Source: Mucidula mucida (lineage: Eukaryota > Basidiomycota > Agaricomycetes > Agaricales > Physalacriaceae). Taken from it: 64,000 nt of DNA. The notes beneath the pieces were generated by a model, which made no database searches, was not told the origin of the DNA, and saw only the letters and a program-made list of their open reading frames with translations. Within the stretch, counting starts at the first letter, position 1. Each line of letters opens with the position of its first letter. This document shows, one piece after another, positions 47,574 through 57,740 of this stretch. Made by a program: the position numbers and the translations under genes. The stretch covers positions 1,240,001 to 1,304,000 of the forward strand of contig JADNYV010000001.1 of NCBI GenBank assembly GCA_015501055.1, written 5' to 3'.

Positions 47574-48385
47574 CTAATCCATTCGTCCTTTAAGAGTGCG
47601 CGTAACAACCTTGTCCTTTGTTCTGAGAGATTATAAGCGAGCGAAGGAGTGAGATATAAGTAAACTTACATGACATGGACCATGCATCCCCAGCCCGAAT
47701 ACGCATCACGATCGACTGCATTCAACATTGTTTGCGATATCGTCTCGAATAGATCTTCAGGCTCCAAATCTGGCTCCCATAAACCTTCGGCAACACCGTA
47801 TAGTTTTGAGCTAGCCGTTCCTGCCACCACGAAATCCTTGGCAAAGTTTAGACAGCCTATGAGATCGGTGGCCGCTATGAATGGCTTGAGACCACCAGAA
47901 GGCGTCTTGGAAAGACCGGCCATAACAGGCTCGATGAAATATGGGCCAAATCGATGTTCATATAGAGTCGAGGATACGAGATGAGCAAACGTCTCGGGTT
48001 CGATTTCGCGCTCTTCCTTGATGGTATACATGTTGACGCGGTAGCGGAAGCGCTCTTTCCTGTAGATAGTTAACGACGAGTCTTGAGGTAGGTGGAAGAA
48101 CGAACAAAGTGGTAACATCGGTAGCCAGACCTGGTAGTCCAACGTATATGCGATCTGTGACAGGGAATATCTGGACAAGATCAGCAATGATGGAGAGATG
48201 GTGGGTGACTGCAGCGTACTTTCTCAAATTTGGACGAGATACCTAAAGCCTGGTTTCCGAGACGCAGGTCACAGGCAATGGCCACGCAGTCTTTGCCGAC
48301 CATGGCTATGACGGAGCCACCGTTGTATTCCATTATCGACTAGATCCATCAGTCGACTGTCGAGTGGAGGGCGAGCAACTCACCA
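47574..48385 (-). CDS. PUP3: 20S proteasome subunit beta-3 (Pup3)
   Basis: The initiator ATG (48383-48385) stands alone in its exon; a 43-nt intron (48340-48382) then joins SIMEYNGGSVIAMVGKDCVAIACDLRLG, giving the MSIM(E/S)YNGG start known from other beta-3 subunits. Then IFPVTDRIYVGLPGLATDV, ERFRYRVNMYTIKEEREI, FGPYFIEPVMAGLSK, DLIGCLNFAKDFVVAGT, LWEPDLEPEDLFETISQTMLN, and VDRDAYSGWGCMVHVI with TLKGRMD at the end. Beta-3 is a structural, non-proteolytic subunit of the core particle and lacks a catalytic N-terminal Thr, as here. Five exons, about 205 residues, no frame break. The stop is at 47574-47576. Confidence 0.92.
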
Positions 48386-48561
48386 TGATGAAGACAGTAA
48401 GTTCTGGGTTAAGAAGACGCGTCACCAGAATCAACGCGCAGACTGTACAGCCACAGCCTATCCATACCAAACACTCATGAACAGCTCTAGCTTGAAGGTA
48501 TTCTCTCTGCATATCCCGAGTACTACCCTCTCTTTCCTCTACTAGCGTAAACATGAAGATG

Positions 48562-48579
48562 CGACGACGACGACGACGA
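48562..48579. repeat. CGA trinucleotide repeat, six units
   Basis: (CGA)6 directly before the start codon of the G-patch gene at 48581, in the 5' leader. Confidence 0.8.
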
Positions 48580-48580
48580 T

Positions 48581-49784
48581 ATGTCTATTACTTCTGCCTC
48601 GCCCGATGCCATGGACGTCGACACGTACGACGACAGCCAACCTGCATCTCACGAGGTTATCACGGTCGACACGAGGCTCAAATCGACCAACAAGGGCTTT
48701 TCAATGCTCGCTAAACTGGGCTGGGCGAAGGACAGCCCTTGGGAATCAGCGGTGATGGTCAGTCGAAGTGACGGCTATCGTCCTCTCAGTACTCATGTTC
48801 CTCTAGGCCGGGTGGATCCCATTCCCTTCCAAATGAAAGCTGACGCTACTGGTGTCGGCAAGATCTCCCAAGATGTCCGCATGATAGAGACGACTGTCTC
48901 CCAGCGTCGTGGACTTGATTCCGAACGCCAAACCAAGGAGACCGAAGAGCAGCGGCGCATGCGTGAAGTGTGTTTTAATGATACGTTTCCAAGTCATTAC
49001 TCATCTCAACTTTCAGGACGACGCCGCTCGGCGGTCTGCAATTGCAAGCGAAGTTTCTGGTACACTAAAAGCTTTCTACTGCTCTCTCTGCGACAAACAA
49101 TTCAAGAACGTCGCGCAATACGATGAGCACACCAACTCGTATGCTCATCACCATAAAGCTCGGTACCATGATATGCAGCAGAATGTCCGCTTGAAGCCCA
49201 AGGACGAAGTGGAGAAACGCAAAGAGAAAGAACGAAAGCGGGAGGAGAAGGAACTTCGCAAAATAGCGGCGGCGAATGGCATCAGAATGGCAAAGTCGAC
49301 GACAGCATCATTATTGGCTCCAGTCAATGATGAGCCTGCGGTCCCCGTCCTAACGACAGCTTCTCCTCCTTCCTTTTCTCCTGAAGAGCCGCTCCCACCA
49401 CCGACTACACTCCCCACCGAACCTCCATCGCTTCAATCTGAAGATGCACGACCACCTTCGGGATTCAAAAAGTCAGGCTGGGCTCCGGTGGCGCTGCCGC
49501 CATCCCGCCCATCATCACCGTCACCTGGACCTCATATACCTGATGACAAACAACCACCTCTAGGAACCTCTTCGTTTGGCACTGCTCCAACTTCTGAGCC
49601 TACGCCTGCCCTGCGTCGACCGAAGCCCGTTCATCGAAAGCCCAAGCCAGTCGATTGGGCTGGCAGCAGTTCCAGAAATCCAACTTACGACGATACTAAC
49701 ACAGCAGGAGCGGTACACACCAATTCCATTCGTTGTACAATATATTTCTCCAAGTTTATGAGAATCCCACTACGTACAAAATAA
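48581..49784 (+). CDS. G-patch and C2H2 zinc-finger protein (GPATCH8-like)
   Basis: An acidic N-terminus precedes a G-patch (NKGFSMLAKLGWAKDSP, then GISGDG and RVDPIPFQ), a coiled region (QRRGLDSERQTKETEEQRRMRE) and one matrin-type C2H2 finger (FYCSLCDKQFKNVAQYDEHTNSYAHHHKAR). A highly charged helix (EVEKRKEKERKREEKELRK) and a Pro/Ser-rich tail follow, with RRPKPVHRKPKPVDWAG near the end. G-patch proteins activate DEAH helicases such as Prp43, whose gene is also in this window; whether these two act together is not shown. A base is missing near 48740 (CCTTGGGA for CCT TTG GGA). With it restored, a normal intron (gtcagt...ctctag) links SGDG to RVDP. The C-terminus after NTAGA may lie in a further exon. 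Confidence 0.78.
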
Positions 49785-49929
49785 CATGCATGTGGCCCAT
49801 AAACTACTTGTCAAATAACGCGCCAAAGGTGAATACAGCGAAGCAAGACTAATAATGATTAATGTTTAAGGAAACGAATGGGAGCGATTGGAAACCGCCA
49901 AACGTGCAAAGTCCAACAGACTACGACAG

Positions 49930-52482
49930 CTACTCCGAGTCGCTGGCAGAGCTATCCGATCCTGAGCTTGAGTCCGAGTCACTATCAGCAGCTTTGGGCA
50001 TAGGTGGCGGCAGACTGCCTCCGTTCTGTGGGTTGTCGAATAGCTGCATACGCTGCTCTAGCTGTCGTATCTTCTCGGCCTCTACATCTTCGTCCATACT
50101 TTTCCGTTTCAAACCACCCGTCCCTGTCCCTTTCCCATGTCTACTACGCTTTGGAGGAGGCGGTCGTGTGGGTCGTATAACAAAGTTGTACAGCTTCGTC
50201 AGTACAGGACCTGGCAAACGATCAATCTCAATCTCGATTTCTTCGGTGCTCTGTGGACGACATTAGACGCGGTGCCAAGTAGGTGAAGCAACGAAGCATA
50301 CGTCTCGAATCTCAGGAAACCCTTCATGAATGATTTTAATGACCTTTTCCAATTTGACCCCATCCAACTGCTGTATCGCTTCGCTTAGATCCTTCTTCTG
50401 CGAGAAGGAGAGCGAGCTGTCGTCATCAGCAGTGACCTTCTTCGCGGGTTTGCTGCTGCTCTTCTTGGAAGGCTTGGGAGCTTTCGGAGGAGGTTTTGAT
50501 GTCGATGCCTGAGCCATCTTGGCCATCTTCTCCTGCTGCTTCTTTTTCTTCTCTTTGGCAGCTTTGGCGTTTTTCAAGGCAGCAGGTTCTCGGACATGAT
50601 CTTCATCTTGTTCTCAAGCTCTGATATAGCACCTTGAAAGGCGTTGATACAGATCGACAAAACAGGAAGGGAAGACTCACGAGTATGATCATCATCGCTG
50701 CCGTCGTCATCTTCGTCATCGTCGCTTGGGTCGTTTGGCTTCGAGTCAGGCATCTGCCGCCATTTCATGTCAAAGACCCGCTGTAACTCTGCACCAGCCT
50801 GGTTTACAGGCGTCCCGGGAGGATTGAACGTGAAGCAGTTCCGAATCATGAGCTTGAAGTCACTTTGGAAAGCCGCAGCGTGCGCGTAGTCACCTGCGTC
50901 AAGCTTCTTGCGAATGGTGGAGAGGTCCATGGGCTTCTTGACAATCTTGGGGTAGCTGGGAATGCCTAGCTTCACCCAATCTCCATGACGAAACGTTGAG
51001 TAAGAGGAATGGTGCATGGAATGATGCCAAACTCACCGACTGGTTCATAAAAGTGACTTGCACAGTCGTAATGTTGCTTCTTGAAGAGCTCCTGTATGAT
51101 AATCTTGCAGTAACGCAACTGTTCCGCGCTACCATCGTCTTTGACGCGTTTGCTCTTTCGACCCTTCCTCGGCATGTCTGGGTAAGAAAGATCTTTGGGA
51201 GGTGGAGGATGTATTTCGCGCTTGGGACGAACCACGGTGTCGGTTTCTGTGCGTCGTGCGGCGGGTATGGACGTAGATGCGCGTCGAACAGGTGGAGCCT
51301 TCTTTACTGGTAGCGGGACAGGCGGAGGCGTCGCTTTCTTCACGATAACAGGTTTCGCCTGGAACAGTTCCAGCGTCAACAGCATTCAGAAGAAAAAGTG
51401 TTGAGAGCGTAGTTTTACCTCAACTGTGGGCATGTTCTTGATTTGACGATCAAAGACCTCCTCTACACGTCTGCCCATCGCCGATATCGCATGATCTGCG
51501 CCATTGAATTTATAACAGTTTTGAAAGACCAGTCGCACATCAGCGATGAATTCTTCCACATCAGAGTACCGGGGATTGGACGGATTGGAATCTGGTTTCG
51601 CAGGATTCGAGGAAGCAACTTTTCGTTCTATCGTTGAGAAATCCATGGGATGTGGTATGATCGAAGGGTAGTGAGGGACGTTGAGGGCGATGGGATCGAC
51701 AGGACGCAAAAAGGGTGCTGCATCCTTCTGTTTCTTCAACGTTTTGATGCAGTTGGCTATAAACCGATGATGACTGCCTGAGATACCGTGAGCGGAAGTG
51801 GTGGGGGACATGATGGTATCTGTCGTCGCTGGAGGTGGACTTGCTGACTGAAAGATAAGGGGATTAGTGTCTCGCATAGACAAGATGCATGGAGCATACA
51901 TTGGCCAACGAAGCTTTATCAGCATCGGAATGCACCCGCGCCCGCTTTGCTGGTGGTGGGTGGTCGGCATCGTCTTCCGGCTTCGGAGAGATGTATGATG
52001 TCGAGGCCTCTGGAGAGCTCATGAGATGGAGGTTGGGGGTGTGAGGCGTATTCGCGTCGGCATCGGACATGTGAGCGTCAACGCCGTTGGTGCCGTTTAC
52101 GCCGTTGGTATGTGCCGGCTCTTCAACCATCTCCACGTCGGCACCAGTTGACGGCGGCGGCGTGCCGTGCAGAGGTGGTATATCGTCTAACGTTGGCATT
52201 AGCTGCAGCAACGACTGTTTACAACAATGACGCACCAAGATCTGGCCCACCGTCTATCTGGGGAACGACCGACGCGTCTTCCATGTTGAGATCGTTGTCC
52301 TGCTCATTGAGGGGCAGAGAATCCTGAGTCGCGTCGGCGCCGGCGTCGTCCGCCGCGTAGGCGGGAAGGTCGGGGTCGGGGTCGGGATGGGGCGAGACGA
52401 CGGAGGACGGCGGTGAGTCCACGGCAGGCCTATCCTCCACGCCGTTGGGGTTAAGGGATTCGGAGGCGGGTGTGAGACTCAT
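49930..52482 (-). CDS. BDF1: BET-family double bromodomain factor
   Basis: An acidic/Pro-rich N-terminus (about 170 residues) precedes bromodomain 1 (FIANCIKTLKKQKDAAPFLRPVDP, YPSIIPHPMDFSTIERK, NCYKFNGADH), a Pro/Lys/Arg linker, bromodomain 2 (CKIIIQELFKKQHYDCASHFYEPV, YPKIVKKPMDLSTIRKKLD, NCFTFNPPGTPV), a coiled segment (ELENKMKIMSENL) and an ET/NET domain (SFSQKKDLSEAIQQLDGVKLEKVIKI, LPGPVLTKLYNFV). It ends in a Ser/Asp-rich acidic tail. BET factors read acetylated histones and recruit TFIID and other machinery. Both Asn residues that contact acetyl-lysine are present (NCYKFN, NCFTFN). One base is missing near 50577 between SENLL and LKNAKAAKEK. Introns join at DL|DDIPPL, LAN|SASP, TVE|AKPV, PV|DWVK, T|RAISEL and IRD|STEE. 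Confidence 0.9.
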
Positions 52483-52484
52483 GT

Positions 52485-52490
52485 CACGTG
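52485..52490. promoter_or_regulatory. E-box palindrome CACGTG adjoining the BDF1 start
   Basis: CACGTG lies 2 nt upstream of the BDF1 ATG (minus strand). It is a bHLH/Cbf1-type site by sequence, but it sits within the probable leader, so a regulatory role is uncertain. Confidence 0.25.
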
Positions 52491-52643
52491 TGACAGTTGA
52501 GAATGGGAAGTTAGAGGAAGGGAGTTGGTAGCAAGGCTTTTATACTGTCGGATAAATAAAGTTCGTCATCTTTTTCAGGGGCACTTTTTTCGACGTTCCC
52601 CGCCCTCCATTCGGCTTCAGAACGTCGTACAACTGCCCATATG

Positions 52644-54969
52644 CTACTTTCGAGACCATTTCTCTTCTTCGTCCTCCTTATCCTGCTCGACCTCTGCAAA
52701 CACTTTCGGGTTTGTTCCCCAGGCTGTCGGAAATCACCGCCACGTAAGCACTCACGCCTGATAAACAAACATACATAACACCCACCTGCGGTCCACTGCG
52801 GGTCTTCTTCTGCCTGTTGAGCGTAACGAAGGAGTGCTTCCCGAGGCTGCAAGCGTGAAGAATCAAATCAGTCAGAAATCCAGGTAAAAAGTGAAAAGAA
52901 AAAATATCAAGTAAGCATTGCAGCTCCGCTTTAAGCGGAGATTGGAAATAGTCATTGGCGCCTGGTCACACAGTGCCCGTTGGGGCGGTGGTAGGCCCAT
53001 ATTGAACAAAAAAAACTTACATCGTCGTCTCGCGAAGAATCGCGTACCAGCGATTGAACAAGGTGCTGCGTGGCACTGGCTCCCACCCGTCCACCTCGCC
53101 CAGGGCCCGTAACTGGAAGTTCCGGCCGTCTTGCTTTACGAGGATCCATCCTATCTCTGTCTCGCTTACGCTTCATCGACTTGACCATGCCATCCGAAAT
53201 CTCTGTGCCCCAGGCGTCACAATTGTTGGTGCCGCCAAAGCATCGGACATGTCCTCCACAGTAACCTTTCTTGGAGGTCCTTTATTCATCAACAGCTTCG
53301 CTCCATTGCTCGATGTCAGTGGCGAGTAGAATACGGATATTTGTCCATTCGATAACCCTGCAACAATCTATCACCTTATCAACACATGCAGTTCCAAGAA
53401 AACGCTGCACTCACCTGGTTGATCCTTGGATGCCAGAATACTTTCACCGGCGTCGCATCAGTCTCTATGCTCTTGACAACGTCCAGCGAATCCTTCTTTA
53501 GGAAGACTATCTTGCCCTTTCCACCTTTTACGCTTGAGGCTGCGCCAGTTATTACATACTTGCCATCGGGACTGAAGGTGGCGTTTGTGTTCGGGTACAG
53601 CGTTTCAAGGTCTTCTTGGACAGCTAGCGGCTTCTTGAAAGCACGCAAGTCCCAAACTACATTGATGTAAGGCAGCCAGACCTGAGCCACGAATATAAAC
53701 GCACGTTTCACTGTGTTATCCCCGCCCCGAGTGAGCACCGTCCTTCCATCAACACCAAAGACCACCGAACCCGTCTCTGTCCCCTTGGTGTGAGCTCCTT
53801 CTACGGTCTGATTCGGCCGCACAAAGTTCGAATTTGTTTGCCACATGTGTACTGCGCCATCCAGACATGCTGCTTTACAATTAGACTGACAGAAAAACAA
53901 AAATACAGTACGCACTGCCGCTGATTAGTCTACCATCTGGTGAGTACGCGCAGCCCGTAATCTTCGTTCGCGCTCCACGTTCCTTCGACTTGACGACGAT
54001 AACAGATTTTTGCTTGCGCTTGTTCTCTACGTCCCATATCCTGCAAGTCGTCAACAAGAGGTCCTGCAATGATGGATGATTATTTACCGAATTGTGGAAT
54101 CTGCTGACGCAGTAATGAACAAATTTGACTCTTTGGGATTCCATGCACAGGATGACAGTTCACCGACATGTCCTCTAAAAGACGGTATCAGTAAGAAGGC
54201 GGATAAACAAGTACTTGTGCTCACGACGTGTGCTTCATATCACGAATGTACGGATCGCCTTTAACAAAAGTTGCTCTAAGGTCAGGTGAGACTATCCGGT
54301 CCTAGAAAGATATCAAGGTGCGCACTGTTCTTCCCCATCGCGGTCATACAATCTGGCCTGAGTTGTGCCAGAAGCTACGAGAAACTTCTGCCCATCCATG
54401 GAATATTTCACATCGTGTATCTGCAATGCGGTGAGAAAGCAAGTGGTCAGAGGTGAACACAATACATACATGATAGCTCCCCGCTGGTTCCCAAGTCAAG
54501 AACGGCTTGCATCTGCTATCCATGCCGCCAAAATCCCAGAGCTTACAGTCGTAGTCATGCGACCCCGACAGGATGCGGGCACCTGAAGGATCCAACGTCA
54601 ACGCAGAAACGACCTTTGTGTGGTCTTTGAGTACAATTTCGTGTGAGATGGGAAAGTCATCCAACTCGTCGTCATCGTCTTCAAAGTCTGAGGGATTGTA
54701 CTCTGGTTCATTTTGTGACTGGGCATCTTGAACGGTGGGCACAGAGCTAGTGGATGGGCCTGGAGTGGATGCGTCTTTGCTAGCAGGTGTACTGAGCGAG
54801 TCCTAAACAGCGCTGTAAGTTGAATAAGCGCCGCTTAAAATGACGGTGGACTCGCCTTTGCATCCGTCCGCTTGGTTTTATCAAAACGGGCTGGGTCCAG
54901 CTGCCTCTTGGCTGAAGCCTTGCCAAAGCCGGTGATTCCCATAGCAGCGAGCATATCCATGTCCGCCAT
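52644..54969 (-). CDS. WDR70: WD40-repeat protein WDR70
   Basis: Starts MADMDMLAAMGITGFGKAS. WD repeats follow: HTKVVSALTLDPSGARILSGS with YDCKLWDFGGMD, YSMDGQKFLVASGTTQARLYDRDG, GHVGELSSCAWNPKES with IRIWDVEN, YSPDGRLISG, GADNTVKLWDLRAFKKPL, FSPDGKYVITGAAS, and LSNGQISVFYSPL. The WDR70 hallmark KRKRDRDRMDPRKARRPELP and GRGGRVGASATQHLVQ leads to DPREALLRYAQQAEEDPQWTAAWGTNPKVF. WDR70 acts with Cul4-type ligases in H2B ubiquitination and DNA-break repair. Intron 54802-54855 has a GC donor (GCGAGT). Frame breaks lie near 53359 and 53194, each one base. The penultimate intron (52847-53020) is 174 nt, three times the local norm. Divergent from the orphan gene at 55062. Confidence 0.86.
52924..52940. 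repeat. Perfect 8-bp inverted repeat inside a WDR70 intron
   Basis: CTCCGCTT-T-AAGCGGAG, a 17-base near-palindrome in the middle of the long WDR70 intron. It could form a tight hairpin in the pre-mRNA or be a binding site. Confidence 0.7.
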
Positions 54970-55061
54970 GGTTGAAGGTGACAGAGCGCAGTGACTGTGA
55001 CAAGGGCGCCCTTTGTAGCCTTTGTTCACCCAAACAGGCTCATCTCCCGCCATCAACAACA

Positions 55062-55689
55062 ATGCTCAAACGCCAGAGACAGCCTTCGCCGCCGCCGTCG
55101 TCGTCAGTGCCCTTCATATCCGATGATATCCCCATCTCCAAACGTCCTCGCATCCAACCACCCGTCCTCGATGGCCAGGCGCGTGGCCGCGTCTGGGATG
55201 ACGCAGACGACGACGGTGAGGAGGATGTCCACGATTCATTTCCAGAAAATCAGTGGCCACAAGCACCCCAGACGTTGTTATCCTCCGAGTACAAGTCGGC
55301 GAACAGCGTTCTCCATGATCTACACGCTCTAAACCGCCATCGCATGATATTCTCCAACCCAAACTTCAACTCAAATGACCCATACGGTCTCTCTCCGACT
55401 TGTATCACCCCTCAAACCAAAGCAGTTATGTCTCCCGTACTGCCTCACCATCATCAAGACCCAGCACCCCAGCACAAGTCGTCACAAACGTATTTGGACT
55501 ACCCATCTCCAAATGACACTAGCTCTTCAACGACCATCCGTAACGAAGAACAGAAAGTAAAAGAACGTTACGAGGATTCGAACAAGTTCGTATCCTTTCC
55601 GTTCAACTGTCATTCTGTTCACCGTGTACCCAAGACTTTTGCGTTCGGTATTTCTTTCGCGCAGACGGGAGTTGGGCTCGGGACAATGA
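55062..55689 (+). CDS. Proline-rich nuclear-type hypothetical protein
   Basis: Two exons (55062-55585, 55635-55689) join in frame to 192 residues. It starts MLKRQRQPSPPPSSSVPF, followed by DDIPISKRPRIQPPVLDGQARG, an acidic patch (DDADDDGEED), a helix (LLSSEYKSANSVLHDLHALNRHR) and EEQKVKERYEDSNK. It ends LLRSVFLSRRRELGSGQ. KRQR and KRPR are likely nuclear localisation signals. The 3' exon was chosen because it restores the RYED.NKLL..LFLSRRR pattern that I associate with an uncharacterised family of basidiomycete proteins (from memory, unconfirmed). The intron is 49 nt with a CAAG acceptor. It shares a 92-bp divergent promoter with WDR70 and converges on frataxin. Confidence 0.65.
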
Positions 55690-55904
55690 CAGCAGCCAAT
55701 GTACGTTTGTGTACAATTGATAATGTGTCCTCGTCTAACTCATCTTCAGATTACTTTCTTACACATTGCATTATCATCTCAGCAATTGTACATTATCATC
55801 AGCATGTTCAAGATTTTCACGGTCTCCCATTGCATCTTTACTTTACAACCTCTCGATGTCGCTTCGCAATCCCCGTTATGTGCTTGCTTCCGTACCGTCC
55901 TCAT

Positions 55905-56565
55905 TCAATTACTACTTAACGACAAATTAAGAGCTTTGTGGAACGCAGAGCTAAGCTCCTCGTTGAGCAGGTCAATTAACAAGGTGCTGTCGCGTGAGTA
56001 TCGCCAGGATCCATCTGGCAAACTATAGTCGTAACGTTTCGGCCCACTGTGTTCGCGTTAGCACATTCTAGATATCCGGCAAGTACGCGAATTACACTAC
56101 CTGAGAGGCGAAGAGAGCCATATCTGCTTGTTTGGAGGCTGCTTGTTGATGACATATGTTCCGTGCGCCCCAAGTTTGAGAGTGAGCACACCAGACTACT
56201 CGCGTGAGTAACGAGCCATAACACGGCGGAAATGACGGACTGAGTAATCCAACTCGTATTCTTGGTGTTCAGATTCGTCCAGTAGCTGCTCCAAGTGCTC
56301 CACTAGGGTATCCATTGCATCGTCTGCAATTTTATGATACTGTTCCGCGGAAAGCTGGCTACGGGGACAGTTCAGGTACCAAGGATAATACCAAGAGCGT
56401 ATAAACCGACTCATTGTTTGCTAGCTGTGGAGGCGGCGTAGCCATAAAACGCGACGCTTGGAAAGTTCCTGGAGCTCGATAGATATTATAGCGAGGTGGC
56501 CGCGCAAAGACGGCCCGTACTAGACATAGTCGACCTAGTGGACGTGGTAGTCTTGGTTTGAACAT
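55905..56565 (-). CDS. YFH1: Frataxin, mitochondrial iron-sulfur assembly factor
   Basis: [25 protein letters not shown] is an Arg-rich mitochondrial presequence with no acidic residue. The domain reads [66 protein letters not shown] and PKRYDY, ending [27 protein letters not shown]. The acidic helix 1 and the NKQ..N.QIW.SSP.SG sheet are the frataxin signatures. Frataxin activates the cysteine desulfurase complex on the Isu scaffold. The first intron (donor GTTTAT after NNES) and the exon beginning QLSAEQ have mismatched phases, so one base near 56355-56405 is probably wrong. The other introns fit (YS|SGV and PLS|GPKR). The start was set at MFKPRL, though an in-frame ATG lies 9 codons upstream. 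Confidence 0.88.
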
Positions 56566-56914
56566 GGAACGTGCAAAGTCACGTAAACACACTCAATTCT
56601 TACAATCACCCCAAACGCGCAATTGACGTTAGAGAGTTCAAGGCAAGTTGACGTGCTTCAGTGTAACTTAAGATCATGAAAACAGCCACAACTGTAAATT
56701 GAAATTTACTCTGCTCAAGATGTACACATTTCAGGACAAAATAGACGAAATTACGAGTCATGGGTCAAAGAGACTGGTACAAGTGTGTGCTGAGAAACAC
56801 GCTCACGAGTGGAATGTCCAGAACTTGTGTTAACTTCACCGTCTGCAGTGACTGAAACAAGATCTCAGGCATTTCAAGCGCGGAACGTTCCAAAAAGACA
56901 GATTCCCCGAGTCA

Positions 56915-56953
56915 GTTCCCGAGTCAGAGATCGTACCTTAGTGACTCGGGAAC
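56915..56953. repeat. 12-bp inverted repeat with 15-nt spacer
   Basis: GTTCCCGAGTCA (56915-56926) pairs perfectly with TGACTCGGGAAC (56942-56953). A further direct copy of CCCGAGTCAG lies just upstream at about 56906-56915. The core TGACTC/GAGTCA is an AP-1/Gcn4-like half site, so it could be a regulatory cluster or an RNA hairpin. Confidence 0.7.
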
Positions 56954-57623
56954 CGTTGCCCCATGAGATGGACAATGTGGAACATAGGCAACGTTCGTGC
57001 GATGCTGTCGGCCGTCGAGGGGGTTCTCGTAACGCTGATGACATGAGAGAGGAGGCTGGTGATGCTGGGCGTGAGGGCGGGGACTTGGGAAGCGAGGTGC
57101 ACAAGATGTGGCGCAGTGAGAAAGAGTCCAATATATTTGACTGTGTGGCTGGACTGAAGGTCGGTGTGTCGGTGCACTACACTGGGAAAAGTTCTAAGAA
57201 GCGAGAATGAGGTAGACAAGCAGACGACACGTACAAGAAACCAAACATGCGATAGCCTGCACCATCCAGGAAGACTTGAAGCAGCGAAGAGAACAAGTGC
57301 ATTGAAGAAGAGCGAACGAGAGAAGTACTGGAATGGAGAAATAGAAGGAACTGGGTGTGTACTGTGCATGCTCGGGGAAGGCATGAAGGGGGAAAGGGAA
57401 GGGCAAACGTCTTTGCTGGAGTTTAATAACGCCTTATATCAGCCGCAGCACCCCGCGCACGGCTTTTGCCGGCGAGAGCATTTTTCGCCTTGCGGGTTTT
57501 TTGCCATCAACGCCCCTGATCGATATCTGAGGCATTTTTGCACCAACTCGGCGACAGAGCACGACATATGTAGGTTCAAAAAGTTTTCTCAAACTGCCTC
57601 GGTTGATCCAAGAGTTACTAATG

Positions 57624-57677
57624 TCTAGTAAAAGCTGCAATGTGATCTGGTCTAGTAAAAGCTGCAATGTGATCTGG
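57624..57677. repeat. 27-bp perfect tandem duplication
   Basis: Two identical 27-base units, each beginning TCTAGTAAAAGC and ending GTGATCTGG, at 57624-57650 and 57651-57677, lying in the 3' flank of MPH1. Confidence 0.9.
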
Positions 57678-57740
57678 GATCCGCGTTACAAGTGCTGCGT
57701 CTGATAACTCATACAATCTATAAGTCCACTGTCTTCCCGC

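Larger units (their letters stand above)
56566..57740. other. Gene-poor region between frataxin and MPH1, with overlapping antisense frames
   Basis: Two opposed frames overlap here: 134 codons on the plus strand (56809-57210) and 148 codons on the minus strand (56938-57384). Neither shows a domain. The minus frame looks hydrophobic in places (LFLTAPHLVHLASQVPAL) and ends before a plausible GTACGA donor, so a short spliced minus-strand gene is possible but unproven. The right part contains a 27-bp tandem duplication. Confidence 0.4.

Noticed and set aside
55699..56028. 109-codon plus-strand frame after the orphan gene
   Set aside because: It is the shadow of the frataxin C-terminal exon on the minus strand; the orphan gene ends at 55689.
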